NCBI GenBank assembly: GCA_047975265.1
Contig: JBKEDE010000042.1
Location: 26,208 to 90,207, forward strand
Origin: UJ101 sp047975265
GTDB taxonomy: Bacteria > Bacteroidota > Bacteroidia > Flavobacteriales > UJ101
Reading direction: 5' to 3'
DNA length: 64,000 nt
The notes under the pieces were generated by a model. That model saw only the letters and a list, made by a program, of their open reading frames with translations, had not been told where the DNA came from and did no database searches. The position numbers and the translations under genes were made by a program. Below, piece after piece: positions 19,410-28,611 of the stretch. Position 1 is the stretch's first letter. The number at the start of each line of letters is the position of its first letter.

Positions 19410-20091
19410 TCCACCATCTTTTGGTTACATATCCAACACCTTTTTTCTTTTTTATAATTCCAAAAATCTGTCGGGCAGCTTTTTCCTTTGGTGCTACCCA
19501 AAATTGACCTTCTCCTTTAGCCATATCTGTATCAACAAAACCTGGTCTTATGTCTGTCACATAAATTGGTTTTTTGGTTTTCGTTGCCTTTTGCCTTAAC
19601 CCTTCCAAATAGTTGATTTGATACGCTTTTGATGCATTATATGCTGGTGCAATTCTGCTACCTCGAATTCCTGCTATTGAACTTATAGCAACTAAATGAC
19701 CTTTCCCTTGTTTTTGGAAATAATTAAAAGTCCAATCGACAATTTCGGTAAATGCATTAACATTCAATAAGTTTGTTTTATTCTCGATTTTAAAATCCAA
19801 TTTTTCGTTTAGGTCTCCAGTTCCAGAACTCAAAATTAAAAGGTCAAGTCCGCCAATTTGGTTTGTCAATTCAGCTAATTTTATAGAATTATTTTCGGTT
19901 GTACAGTCAAATGAACTTATTGTATAATTGTATAGATTACTTTTTTGTAATTTTTCTAATTCAGCTTTTCGTCTTCCAGTAACTCCAACTTTATATCCAT
20001 TTTCAGTAAGAATTTTAGCAAGCTCATTTCCTATTCCAGAAGTTGCTCCAATTATTATTGCTTTTTTCATTCAGTTTTGCTTGTGGCTAAC
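19341..20091. repeat. Cassette-like segment bounded by 9-bp inverted repeats
   Basis: GTTAGCCAC at 19341-19349 and GTGGCTAAC at 20083-20091 are perfect inverted repeats around the SDR gene; the match extends to 12 of 14 positions. The left copy falls within the hydrolase C-terminus, and a terminator suited to the hydrolase transcript lies beyond the right copy. This looks like a one-gene insertion, with some resemblance to attC-flanked cassettes, though it does not match integron core sites exactly. Confidence 0.4.
19357..20070 (-). CDS. SDR-family NAD(P)-dependent oxidoreductase
   Basis: A 237-residue short-chain dehydrogenase. The cofactor motif GATSGIG is at 8-14. VTGRRKAEL at about 30-38 has the arginines typical of NADP preference. 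The usual NNAG is replaced by SSGTG near 81-85. The catalytic Ser is in AISSIAG, Tyr144 and Lys148 are in PAYNASK. The substrate is unknown. The gene is convergent with and overlaps the preceding hydrolase by 53 bases, has no close operon partner, and is bounded by inverted repeats, so recent acquisition is likely. Confidence 0.88.
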   Translation of the reverse strand: MKKAIIIGATSGIGNELAKILTENGYKVGVTGRRKAELEKLQKSNLYNYTISSFDCTTENNSIKLAELTNQIGGLDLLILSSGTGDLNEKLDFKIENKTNLLNVNAFTEIVDWTFNYFQKQGKGHLVAISSIAGIRGSRIAPAYNASKAYQINYLEGLRQKATKTKKPIYVTDIRPGFVDTDMAKGEGQFWVAPKEKAARQIFGIIKKKKGVGYVTKRWWIIAKLLRLIPNGLYKKM

Positions 20092-20183
20092 GTCGGGGTT
20101 AAACGCAGTTGTTACGTTTGCAATATACGAAGTAATTGAAAAAAGAGGTTGATTTCTGGTTGGATTCATTTTTTAAAAGAAGA

Positions 20184-20217
20184 AAAAAGCTGAAAGTTAA
20201 ATATCTTTCAGCTTTTT
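20184..20217 (+). terminator. Hairpin terminator beyond the SDR segment
   Basis: AAAAAGCTGAAAG, an 8-base loop, then CTTTCAGCTTTTT form a perfect 13-bp stem with a T-rich right arm. No plus-strand gene ends just before it except the hydrolase 775 bases upstream, from which the SDR segment separates it. The rest of 20071-20451 is AT-rich with a TAC microrepeat near 20355 and nothing else I can identify. Confidence 0.75.
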
Positions 20218-20451
20218 ATTTAGTCACATCTTAACAAATATGACGAATAATTTTAATTTGACTATATTTTCCAAACCAGTTCCTAACCACGTAATAGATT
20301 TTCATCATAAACACCTTTGTTTTAATAGATTTATTTTATAACGTCTCAAACCCGTACTACTACTACTATTTAAACGATACACACCCAAGTTAATGTAGTT
20401 TGAAATTTTTTCACACATTTGTATGGTATAATGAAAATCTTTAATGAAATT

Positions 20452-21144
20452 ATGAACAAATCTATACTATTTTTTTTAACCGTATTTTGCTTACTTATTT
20501 TCAGTTTGTCATCGTACGGACAGGTTGGGGTTGGTACTGAGGATCCTCGGGGAACTTTCCATGTGGACGGTAAAAAAGACAACCAAACAACCATCACTAC
20601 AGAACAGCAAGCTAACGACTTTATAGTAACTTCCGATGGAGACGTTGGGGTAGGAACGATAATCCCTACTGCTAAGTTACACGTATTGGGAACAGCCAGG
20701 ATTACAAATACTCCCGTTTCTGTTAATACAGAGGATAAATACGTTGTTGTTGATGCCATTGGAAATTTAAAGTCCAGAGTGAGTCCTACTGTAAGGATAT
20801 CATCCCTGGCAGAAGAAGGTATAACGGATTTAACCAATGCCACAGATGAAAGTTTATATGATTTCTATTTTATAGAAAATAGTCATACCGTAACACTACC
20901 AAAATCTAATCCTGTATTCGAAGGACGATTACTGAGGTTTTATATACGTGGAAACGGTGCTCCGAACGTAACCTTTAATAAAGTTTATGCCCCTTACGAT
21001 GCTGCCAATGTTATGCCTTCAGGATGGACTTATACTGGAGAAGGTCCCAGCAGAAATCTGCATATTACAGGTCAAGCTAATCGGTTTAATTTTGTAGATT
21101 TTTTATGTGATGGTGGTAACTGGTTTCCAGACAATAGAAATTAA
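20452..21144 (+). CDS. Secreted protein with GVGTxxP-type repeats
   Basis: A roughly 230-residue exported protein of unknown function. The signal peptide MNKSILFFLTVFCLLIFSLSSYGQ is best read from the ATG at 20452; in-frame ATGs at 20419 and 20431 would place a charged extension in front. After cleavage the protein begins QVGVGTEDPRGTFHVDG, and a second copy reads VGVGTIIPTAKLHVLG. This repeat type is common in Bacteroidota surface proteins and tail-fibre-like heads. The C-terminal half (residues about 120-230) is a beta-rich domain ending in FLCDGGNWFPD, which resembles fibre or phage-tip ends. It has no operon partner; leuS is convergent. Confidence 0.7.
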   Translation: MNKSILFFLTVFCLLIFSLSSYGQVGVGTEDPRGTFHVDGKKDNQTTITTEQQANDFIVTSDGDVGVGTIIPTAKLHVLGTARITNTPVSVNTEDKYVVVDAIGNLKSRVSPTVRISSLAEEGITDLTNATDESLYDFYFIENSHTVTLPKSNPVFEGRLLRFYIRGNGAPNVTFNKVYAPYDAANVMPSGWTYTGEGPSRNLHITGQANRFNFVDFLCDGGNWFPDNRN

Positions 21145-21327
21145 TTTTTATAATACTACAAAAAAAATCGGGTTTCATATCTGTCTCATGGAAATATTTG
21201 CAAACTTTTGGACATTTAAGACACAAAACCTTGCAAGAAAAAACAAGGAAATTAATTGTTAATTTATTAAAAACCAAAATATTAAGATATTTTCTTGGTG
21301 CGACTATTTAGTTGTATATAAAATATA

Positions 21328-24147
21328 TTATCCTACGATATTAATAATCTTGTTTGGAATAATAATGATTTTTTTTGGTTTTCGTCCATCCAAATATTTT
21401 AAAGTGCGTTCATCGGTTATGATTATTCTTTCTATTTCTTCTTTAAGCATATCCAACGGAAGATTTATTTTAAAACGCATTTTACCGTTAAATGAAACCG
21501 GATATTCTTTTGAGCTTTCAATCAGCCATTTTTCTTCAAAAACAGGAAAATTAGAAAAACTAACGCTTTCTTGATGACCTAGTTTCAACCATAATTCTTC
21601 AGTGATGTGAGGTGCATAAGGTGAAAGTAGAATAACCAATGGTTCTAAGATATTGCGTTTGTTACACTTTAATTTTAGTAAATCATTTGTTGCAATCATA
21701 AAAGTACTGACTGAAGTATTGAATGAAAAATTTTGAATATCTTCATCTACTTTTTTAAGAGCTGTGTGCAAAATCTTCATCTCTTCTTTTGTAGGTTTTT
21801 CTTCTGAAACAGAAAAATGACCATCAGCATGGTGGAATAGTTTCCAAAATTTCTTTAAAAACCCAAACACACCACTTAATCCATTGGTATTCCAAGGTTT
21901 TGCTTGATCAATAGGACCTAAAAACATTTCGTACAAACGCAAGCTGTCTGCTCCGAATTCTTTGCAAATATCATCCGGATTTATAACGTTATACCAGCGT
22001 TTTGACATTTTTTCAACTTCACGTCCTACAATGTATTTTCCATCCTCAAGAATAAATTCAGCCTCTTTAAATTCAGTAATCCAATTTCTTAATTTATCTA
22101 AATCGATTTCATCAGAAGAGTTAACAAAATTTACATCAACTCTAATCTCTTCAGTCTCATATTCAGACTTTAAACCTTTTGAAACATATTTTTTAGTACC
22201 CGATATTCTATAAACGATAGCACTCGTTCCCAAAATCATTCCTTGATTAATCAGTTTTTTAAAAGGTTCGTCTGTAGGTGCAAAACCTCTATCAAACAAA
22301 AATTTATTCCAAAACCGCGAATACAATAAATGTCCGGTAGCATGCTCACTGCCACCAATGTATAAATCTACATTTTGCCAATAGTCTAAAGCCGACTTAC
22401 TTGCAAATTCTTCTGAATTATCAGCATCCATATAACGCATCCAATACCATGATGAACCCGCCCAGCCCGGCATGGTGTTCAGTTCTAAAGGGAAAACCGT
22501 TTGATGATTTATTTTATCATTGGAGACCACTTGATTCGAAACAGTATCCCAAGCCCAAGTAGGAGCATTTCCTAAAGGCGGTTGTCCATCTTCCGTAGGT
22601 AAATATTTTTCAACTTCCGGTAAGATAATGGGAAGATATTTATTATCAATCATTTGAGGCATTCCGTCTTTATAATAAACAGGGAATGGTTCTCCCCAAT
22701 AACGTTGCCTGCTAAAAACAGCATCACGTAAACGGTAATTGGTTTTTCCTTGTCCAAAACCGTGTTTTTCTAATTCATAAATAATGGTTTTTGTAGCTTT
22801 TTTAATAGTTAAACCATTTAAAAAATCTGAATTTATTAATGTAACACGACCTTCCTTTGCTGTATAAGCTTCTTTTGAGATATCGGTGTCAGCAAAAATA
22901 TTTTTTATGGGAATATCGAAATGTTTAGCAAAAGCATAATCACGCTCATCACCGCAAGGTACTGCCATAACTGCTCCGGTTCCATAACCAACTAATACAT
23001 AATCTCCAATCCAAATGGGAATTTTTTCGTTGGTAAACGGATGACAGACATAAGCCCCTGTAAATTGCCCGGAAATAGTTTTGATATCAGCCATACGGTC
23101 ACGTTCCGAACGTTTGGCAGTTTCTTTTATATAATTTTCAACTGCTTCTTTATATTCCTCTGTTGTAATATGTTGTACAAGTTCGTGCTCAGGAGCTAAT
23201 GTCATAAAAGTTATGCCAAAAAGGGTATCAGGACGTGTAGTAAAAACTGAGATTTTAGAGGTGGAATTTATAATTTCAAATGCTATGACAGCTCCTTGAG
23301 ATTTTCCTATCCAGTTACGTTGTGATTCTTTTAAAGCATCTGTCCAATCGATTGTTTCTAAGCCTTGTAATAAACGTTCGGCATAAGCAGATATCCGCAT
23401 AGACCATTGTGTCATTTTCTTACGAATGACAGGATAACTTCCACGTTCGGAAACTCCGTTTATAATTTCATCATTTGCCAGAACAGTACCCAAGGCAGGA
23501 CACCAATTTACTTCAGTATCTGCCAGATACGTCAAACGGTATTGTAGTAAAATTTGTTGTTGTTGTTGTTGAGAGAACATTTTCCATTCATCAGCTGAAA
23601 AAGAAATAGCATTTTCATCACACGCAGCATTTACCGTTGTATTTCCTTCCTTTTCAAAATGTTTGATAAGGGTTTCTATTTCCTCAGCTTTATGCGTATC
23701 GTTGTTATACCAGGCGTTGAACAATTGGATAAAGATCCATTGAGTCCATTTATAATACGAAGGGTCAGAAGTTCGAACTTCACGAGACCAATCAAATGAA
23801 AAACCAATTTTATCCAACTGATTGCGGTAAGTATTGATGTTGGTTTCTGTTGTTATTGCAGGATGTTGTCCTGTTTGAATGGCATATTGTTCTGCAGGAA
23901 GACCAAAGGAATCATATCCGGCAGGATGTAAGACATTAAATCCTTTTAAATGTTTGTAACGAGCATAAATATCTGAAGCGATATAACCTAACGGATGTCC
24001 CACATGTAATCCTGCTCCTGAAGGATACGGAAACATATCCAAAACATAAAATTTGGGTTTGTTTGAATGATTTATTGCTTTAAAAGTTTGTTTATCAGCC
24101 CAATACTTTTGCCACCGTTTTTCGATTTCTCTGAAATTGTATTCCAT
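21328..24147 (-). CDS. leuS: Leucine--tRNA ligase
   Basis: A class I aminoacyl-tRNA synthetase that charges tRNA-Leu. At 939 residues it is within the range for Bacteroidota. The HIGH-type motif HVGH is at 48-51 after MFPYPSGAGL. The editing (CP1) domain is present, with a threonine-rich TTRPDTLFGITF and GYGTGAVMAVPCGDERDYAF. The KMSKS-type motif is EKMSKRWYN, followed by the anticodon-binding helical domain. A run of six glutamines occurs near residue 190, encoded by TTG repeats on the plus strand. No downstream partner; the upstream flank is a non-coding element. Confidence 0.97.
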   Translation of the reverse strand: MEYNFREIEKRWQKYWADKQTFKAINHSNKPKFYVLDMFPYPSGAGLHVGHPLGYIASDIYARYKHLKGFNVLHPAGYDSFGLPAEQYAIQTGQHPAITTETNINTYRNQLDKIGFSFDWSREVRTSDPSYYKWTQWIFIQLFNAWYNNDTHKAEEIETLIKHFEKEGNTTVNAACDENAISFSADEWKMFSQQQQQQILLQYRLTYLADTEVNWCPALGTVLANDEIINGVSERGSYPVIRKKMTQWSMRISAYAERLLQGLETIDWTDALKESQRNWIGKSQGAVIAFEIINSTSKISVFTTRPDTLFGITFMTLAPEHELVQHITTEEYKEAVENYIKETAKRSERDRMADIKTISGQFTGAYVCHPFTNEKIPIWIGDYVLVGYGTGAVMAVPCGDERDYAFAKHFDIPIKNIFADTDISKEAYTAKEGRVTLINSDFLNGLTIKKATKTIIYELEKHGFGQGKTNYRLRDAVFSRQRYWGEPFPVYYKDGMPQMIDNKYLPIILPEVEKYLPTEDGQPPLGNAPTWAWDTVSNQVVSNDKINHQTVFPLELNTMPGWAGSSWYWMRYMDADNSEEFASKSALDYWQNVDLYIGGSEHATGHLLYSRFWNKFLFDRGFAPTDEPFKKLINQGMILGTSAIVYRISGTKKYVSKGLKSEYETEEIRVDVNFVNSSDEIDLDKLRNWITEFKEAEFILEDGKYIVGREVEKMSKRWYNVINPDDICKEFGADSLRLYEMFLGPIDQAKPWNTNGLSGVFGFLKKFWKLFHHADGHFSVSEEKPTKEEMKILHTALKKVDEDIQNFSFNTSVSTFMIATNDLLKLKCNKRNILEPLVILLSPYAPHITEELWLKLGHQESVSFSNFPVFEEKWLIESSKEYPVSFNGKMRFKINLPLDMLKEEIERIIITDERTLKYLDGRKPKKIIIIPNKIINIVG

Positions 24148-24179
24148 GTTCTACTGTCTAAATATATAAACCGTTGATC

Positions 24180-24420
24180 GTTAAATGCCCTAACAATTCA
24201 GGACTATATGTAGTGTAGGATTTCGAAGCCGAAAACTTTCACCTTTGCACTGCTGTAAGTCCAAACGGTTTTTCAACTGCTAACTTACGAAAAAAAACGG
24301 TTTTTAACCGTTTTGGAGACGAGAGGAAAGGACAAATGTTCAACTTTGTACTTAACCCGCTATTTTGCCAATACATTGTTGGCTGTAGGCGTTTTGTTTT
24401 TCGGAGTTTTTCGATTTCTG
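24180..24420 (-). repeat. Structured non-coding element between leuS and the M28 peptidase gene
   Basis: The 348-base gap between leuS and the peptidase gene has no ORF. It contains a hairpin at 24292-24314 (AAAACGGTT, TTT, AACCGTTTT), a related ACGGTTTTTCAAC upstream at about 24265, and GC-rich islands such as GGAGACGAGAGGAAAGG and CTTAACCCGC unlike the local AT-rich spacers. From memory, similar stretches follow accessory genes in other Flavobacteriaceae, which would make it a dispersed repeat or cassette end. I cannot confirm this without a search. Confidence 0.4.
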
Positions 24421-24495
24421 TTAATTGAATAGTATTATGCTAATTCTTCATCACAATAAGTGAAAGCAATACATTTATTTTCATTATCTTCTTTC

Positions 24496-26706
24496 TCAAA
24501 AAGTTACTTTCATTTTCATTTCTTTACCGTTGCGTTTCACAGTAACTTCGTGGGTTTCTCCGGAATTGATCTTCGATAGACATTCCATATAAGAATAGAC
24601 TTCTTTCACTTCGCATTTCCCAATTTTGGTAAGAACGTCTCCGGTTTCTATTCCCGCATTGGCTGCAGGTCGGTTTTCCGAAACACCGTCAATGTGCAAT
24701 CCGTCCGTTGTATCGGCATAACTTGGCATAATTCCCAAAGTAACTTTGTATTTTGGAACGGCTTTCGATGGTGAAATTTTTGTTTTCGTAAATGGAATTT
24801 CTTTTTCTTCCGCCAATTTTTTAGTTAAACCAAAAACGTAATTCGTGATGAGTTTCATCCCGTCAAAATTAATTTTTTCCGTATCATCACTTGGTTTGTG
24901 ATAATCTTCGTGCGTTCCTGTGAAGAAAAATAACACCGGAATATCTTGTAAATAAAAACTGGTGTGGTCAGAAGGTCCAACGCCCGAATCATCCAAAGCG
25001 AGATTGAATCCTGCCGGTTTGTATTTTTCCACCAAATCTTTTAAAATAGGGGAAGTACCGATTCCTCCGATATTCAATACTTTATCTTTATTCAAACGAC
25101 CAACCATGTCCATATTCAACATAAAAATCGGTTTTGGATATTTTGTTTTTACCGTTTTTGAAAATTCTTTAGAACCCATCAAACCATCTTCTTCACCGGA
25201 AAATAAAACAAAAACATAATTGGCTTTTTCTTGGGTTTTGTTTTTGGTAAACATTCTAGCCAATTCCAAAACAGCAGAAGTCCCCGAAGCATTATCATCC
25301 GCTCCATTGTGAATTTGTCCATCAGAATTCATGAGCGTTGAGTTGTGATGCTCGTTTAGTCCGAGATGATCGTAATGTGCCCCGATAACAATGGTTTTAT
25401 CCACTTTATTGTCTAAATAACCCATTACATTGTGTCCCTTCATTTTTACGGATGAATGGTCATTGTGAGGATTAAGTTTAACAGAATATTCAAAAGGAAG
25501 AACTTCTGTTTTTAACCCTAGTTTTTTTAATGATTTTTCTAAGTATTTTGCTGCTTTTTTCTCACCTTCACTTCCGGTTAATCGTCCTTGTAACTCATCA
25601 GAAGCGAGATAGGAAACATATGTTTTTATATGATTTTTGTTTACCAATTCAGCTGGATCGCTTTCAACCCAATCGGCGATGAAGACATTAGTTTCATGCT
25701 TTTTTCCAGCTTGTCGATTACTGCTGAAAACCAATTTTTTCCCATTAGGAGAAAACATCGGAAAGGCATTAAACTCACTTTCATACGTAATTTGTTTAAG
25801 ATTTTTTCCGTCAATATCAATCATATATAATTGAAAATCATAGCCTCTTGTGGAATGATGATTGCTAGAAAAAATAATTTTCTTATCGGAAGGATGAAAA
25901 TACGGCGACCAATTGGCTTTTCCAAGATGCGTGATTTGTTTTAAATTACTTCCGTCAATATTCATCGTATAGAGTTCCATTTGCGTTGGAGCTACGAGAT
26001 TTTGAGCGAGTAAACTTTTATACTCCTTAATATCCTCGGCTGTTTTTGGTCTCGAAGAACGAAAAACCAATTTTTTGGAATCGTGAGAGAAAAATGCTCC
26101 GCCGTCATAACCCAGACCAAAAGTGAGTTGTTCCAAATTTTTTCCGTCGATGTCCATTCGCCAAAGTTCCAAATCACCACTCCGCATAGAAGTAAAAACA
26201 ATGTATTTTCCGTTGGGAGAAACTACCGCTTCGGCATCGTAACCTTTTTCATTAGTGAGTTTTTGGGTGATCTTACCATTCAAATCAGCAATGTAAATAT
26301 CGAAATCGGTATAAATTGGCCAAACGTATTTTCCGTCTTTTCTCGGTTTTGGTTTTGGCGGACACGCTTTGTTTCCTTCGTGTGTGGAAGCGTAGAGAAT
26401 ATGTTTGCCATCGGGCATAAAGAAAGAGCAAGTTGTTCTTCCGTTTCCGGTGGAAATCAGTTGTAAATCTTTGGTAGAAAATTGATTTTTATTCAAATCA
26501 AGAAGATAGATTTGGTCGCATTCTGCTCCAATTTCAGAATTGGTAACTTGTAATGTTAAGGCATTTCCTTTTGGAGAAAAATAGGCTTCGGCATTATCAC
26601 CGCCAAAGGTGAGTTTTTTCAAGTTTTTAATATTGGATTCTTGGGAAAAAATGGTGATGGAAAAACTTAAACTGATTATACTTAAAAATAGATTAATTTT
26701 ATTCAT
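24496..26706 (-). CDS. M28-family metallopeptidase with PD40 repeats and PDZ domain
   Basis: A 736-residue secreted or periplasmic aminopeptidase-type enzyme. The signal peptide starts at MNKINLFLSIISLSFS. Residues about 30-350 are TolB-like PD40 beta-propeller repeats (for example DGKHILYAS, PNGKYIVFTSMRSGD, PNGKKLVFSSNRQ). Residues about 355-630 are the M28 domain with the two-zinc ligands in GAHYDHLG, HNGADDNASG, GEEDGLMGS, NMDMVGR and THEDYHKPSDD. Residues about 655-736 are a PDZ domain. I chose the ATG at 26706 because the longer frame would begin within a TATCTTTG promoter element. Parts of the gene are GC-richer than the neighbours (up to about 50% in hand-counted lines), which hints at transfer. 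Confidence 0.9.
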   Translation of the reverse strand: MNKINLFLSIISLSFSITIFSQESNIKNLKKLTFGGDNAEAYFSPKGNALTLQVTNSEIGAECDQIYLLDLNKNQFSTKDLQLISTGNGRTTCSFFMPDGKHILYASTHEGNKACPPKPKPRKDGKYVWPIYTDFDIYIADLNGKITQKLTNEKGYDAEAVVSPNGKYIVFTSMRSGDLELWRMDIDGKNLEQLTFGLGYDGGAFFSHDSKKLVFRSSRPKTAEDIKEYKSLLAQNLVAPTQMELYTMNIDGSNLKQITHLGKANWSPYFHPSDKKIIFSSNHHSTRGYDFQLYMIDIDGKNLKQITYESEFNAFPMFSPNGKKLVFSSNRQAGKKHETNVFIADWVESDPAELVNKNHIKTYVSYLASDELQGRLTGSEGEKKAAKYLEKSLKKLGLKTEVLPFEYSVKLNPHNDHSSVKMKGHNVMGYLDNKVDKTIVIGAHYDHLGLNEHHNSTLMNSDGQIHNGADDNASGTSAVLELARMFTKNKTQEKANYVFVLFSGEEDGLMGSKEFSKTVKTKYPKPIFMLNMDMVGRLNKDKVLNIGGIGTSPILKDLVEKYKPAGFNLALDDSGVGPSDHTSFYLQDIPVLFFFTGTHEDYHKPSDDTEKINFDGMKLITNYVFGLTKKLAEEKEIPFTKTKISPSKAVPKYKVTLGIMPSYADTTDGLHIDGVSENRPAANAGIETGDVLTKIGKCEVKEVYSYMECLSKINSGETHEVTVKRNGKEMKMKVTF

Positions 26707-26733
26707 TTTTAATAAAAATTGGTTCTTGATACA

Positions 26734-26741
26734 CAAAGATA
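26734..26741 (-). promoter_or_regulatory. Bacteroidota-type -7 element for the M28 peptidase gene
   Basis: On the minus strand TATCTTTG matches TAnnTTTG, 28 bases before the ATG at 26706. It supports that start over the upstream one at 26736. Confidence 0.5.
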
Positions 26742-26779
26742 GCGATTTTAAAAAGGTTATTTAAATAAAAGTTTTACTA

Positions 26780-26806
26780 AAAAAGACCATTCAAAATGAA
26801 TGGTCT
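26780..26806 (-). terminator. Hairpin terminator after pruA
   Basis: Read on the minus strand, AAGACCATTC and GAATGGTCTT form a stem of ten pairs around a five-base loop and are followed by TTTTTT. It lies 26 bases past the pruA stop codon. Confidence 0.85.
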
Positions 26807-26831
26807 TCCCTTTAATTTAACAGGTTAGAAA

Positions 26832-28565
26832 TCACCAATTTTTGGTAAAATCTTTTCCTATGTCTTTTAATTTATTTACGACATTTTTGACTTCTGCTTC
26901 TACCGTTTGAACCGTTTTTTCAACAGTTTCAACAGCACTATCTTCCAAAAAAGGATAACGATAATCTGTTGGTGAAATAAACGTTTCTTTAATAGTGCGA
27001 GGAGATACCCAACGCAATAAATTTTGAGCCGAACCGGCTTTATCATTTGTTCCGGAAGCACGTGCTCCTCCAAAAGGTTGTTGTCCTACAACGGCTCCGG
27101 TTGGTTTGTCGTTGATATAAAAATTACCTGCCGCATTTACTAAAGCTTTTGTAGCATAATCCGCAGCATATCGGTCTTGAGAAAAAATAGCACCGGTTAA
27201 AGCATAAACAGATGTTTTATCAATTAAATCCAATGTTTCTTTCCAATTTTTATCTTCGTAAACATAAATGGTAATAACCGGTCCGAAAATTTCATTTACC
27301 ATAGACTCATATTGAGAATTTGTAGTTTCAATAACCGTTGGGTGGATAAAATACCCAATAGAATCATCACAAGTTCCTCCGATAATAACATTGGCATCAG
27401 TACTTTCTTTAGCACGATCTATAAAACCTTTGATTTTGTCAAATGATTCTTGACTGATGACGGCGTTGATAAAGTTTCTAAAATCTTGCGTAGTACCGAC
27501 TTTAAAAGATTCTATATCTGTTTTTACAAAATCACGTACTTCTTTCCAGATACTTTTCGGGATATAGGCACGTGAAGCTGCCGAGCATTTTTGCCCTTGA
27601 TATTCAAAAGCTCCACGGGAAATGGCGGTGGCTACTTGTTTTGGATTTGAAGAAGGATGAGCAAAAATAAAATCTTTCCCACCGGTTTCTCCTACAATAC
27701 GAGGGTAGGTTTTATAAATGTCGATATTATTTCCAATTTGTGTCCAGAATTTTTTAAAAACATGGGTAGATCCCGTAAAATGAATCCCTGCAAAATCAGG
27801 ATGTTCAAAACATATTTTGGTAGTTTCAACAGGATCTGTTAAAATCATGTTAATCACACCGTTAGGTAATCCGGCTTCTTTAAATACTTCCATAATAACC
27901 TGAGCAGAGTAAACTTGCTTGTCAGAAGGTTTCCAAACGACAACGTTTCCCATCATAGCCATGCATGAAGGCAAATTCCCTGCAATAGCAGTAAAATTAA
28001 ACGGTGTTACAGCGTATAAAAATCCTTCTAACGGACGATATTCAACACGATTCCATATCCCCGAGGAAGAAATGGGTTGTTCGCTATAAATTTCTGTCAT
28101 GTATTGTACATTAAACCGTAAGAAATCAACAAATTCACAAGCCGAATCAATTTCTGCTTGGAAAGCATTCTTACTTTGTCCAATCATGGTAGCAGCATTT
28201 ATTTTTGTACGATACTGCCCGGCAATTAATTCTGCCGCTTTTAAAAAAATAGATGCACGATGTTCCCATGTCAGATTTGACCATTTTTTGCGAGCTTCTA
28301 AGGCAGTTTCAATAGCTTTTTTTACATCATCTGAATTTCCTTCATGATAAAAACCAACGGTGTGTTGGTGGTCATGAGGCGGATGAATGGAAATTTTATT
28401 TCCACTACGCACTTCATCTGCACCAATATATTGCGGAATATCCACAACATTGTTATACATTTCTTTGTATTTAGCTTGTAGCTCTAATCGTTCAGAATTT
28501 CCCGGAGCATAACTATTTATAGGTTCGTTAACGGCTTCTGGGACGTAGTAAATTCCTTTAGGCAT
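26832..28565 (-). CDS. pruA: L-glutamate gamma-semialdehyde dehydrogenase with C-terminal extension
   Basis: It oxidises glutamate semialdehyde (delta-1-pyrroline-5-carboxylate) to glutamate with NAD in proline catabolism. The aldehyde dehydrogenase fold shows VTPFNFTAIAGNLPS, WKPSDKQVYSAQ, FTGST, the general-base region VGETGGKDF with Glu293, and QGQKCSAASR with the nucleophile Cys327. The monofunctional enzyme normally ends soon after a FISPTDYRYPF-like segment. Here about 35 further residues follow, with valines and charged residues at helical spacing (for example VETVEKTVQTVEAEVKNV). No proline dehydrogenase gene is in the window. A terminator follows. Confidence 0.93.
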   Translation of the reverse strand: MPKGIYYVPEAVNEPINSYAPGNSERLELQAKYKEMYNNVVDIPQYIGADEVRSGNKISIHPPHDHQHTVGFYHEGNSDDVKKAIETALEARKKWSNLTWEHRASIFLKAAELIAGQYRTKINAATMIGQSKNAFQAEIDSACEFVDFLRFNVQYMTEIYSEQPISSSGIWNRVEYRPLEGFLYAVTPFNFTAIAGNLPSCMAMMGNVVVWKPSDKQVYSAQVIMEVFKEAGLPNGVINMILTDPVETTKICFEHPDFAGIHFTGSTHVFKKFWTQIGNNIDIYKTYPRIVGETGGKDFIFAHPSSNPKQVATAISRGAFEYQGQKCSAASRAYIPKSIWKEVRDFVKTDIESFKVGTTQDFRNFINAVISQESFDKIKGFIDRAKESTDANVIIGGTCDDSIGYFIHPTVIETTNSQYESMVNEIFGPVITIYVYEDKNWKETLDLIDKTSVYALTGAIFSQDRYAADYATKALVNAAGNFYINDKPTGAVVGQQPFGGARASGTNDKAGSAQNLLRWVSPRTIKETFISPTDYRYPFLEDSAVETVEKTVQTVEAEVKNVVNKLKDIGKDFTKNW

Positions 28566-28611
28566 AATGATTCTTCTTTTATTATTTTATAAAACGAGGC
28601 TCTAATTTACA

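Noticed and set aside
19341..20091. True integron attC sites around the SDR gene
   Set aside because: The repeats do not fit the GTTRRRY / RYYYAAC core consensus exactly, and no integrase gene is present; only a looser cassette-like reading is kept.
20355..20370. TAC microrepeat upstream of the secreted protein
   Set aside because: Only four units; no sign that its length matters for a promoter.
23559..23576. TTG trinucleotide repeat in leuS
   Set aside because: It encodes a short poly-glutamine run inside a conserved gene; probably a neutral microsatellite, and too short to call a functional repeat.
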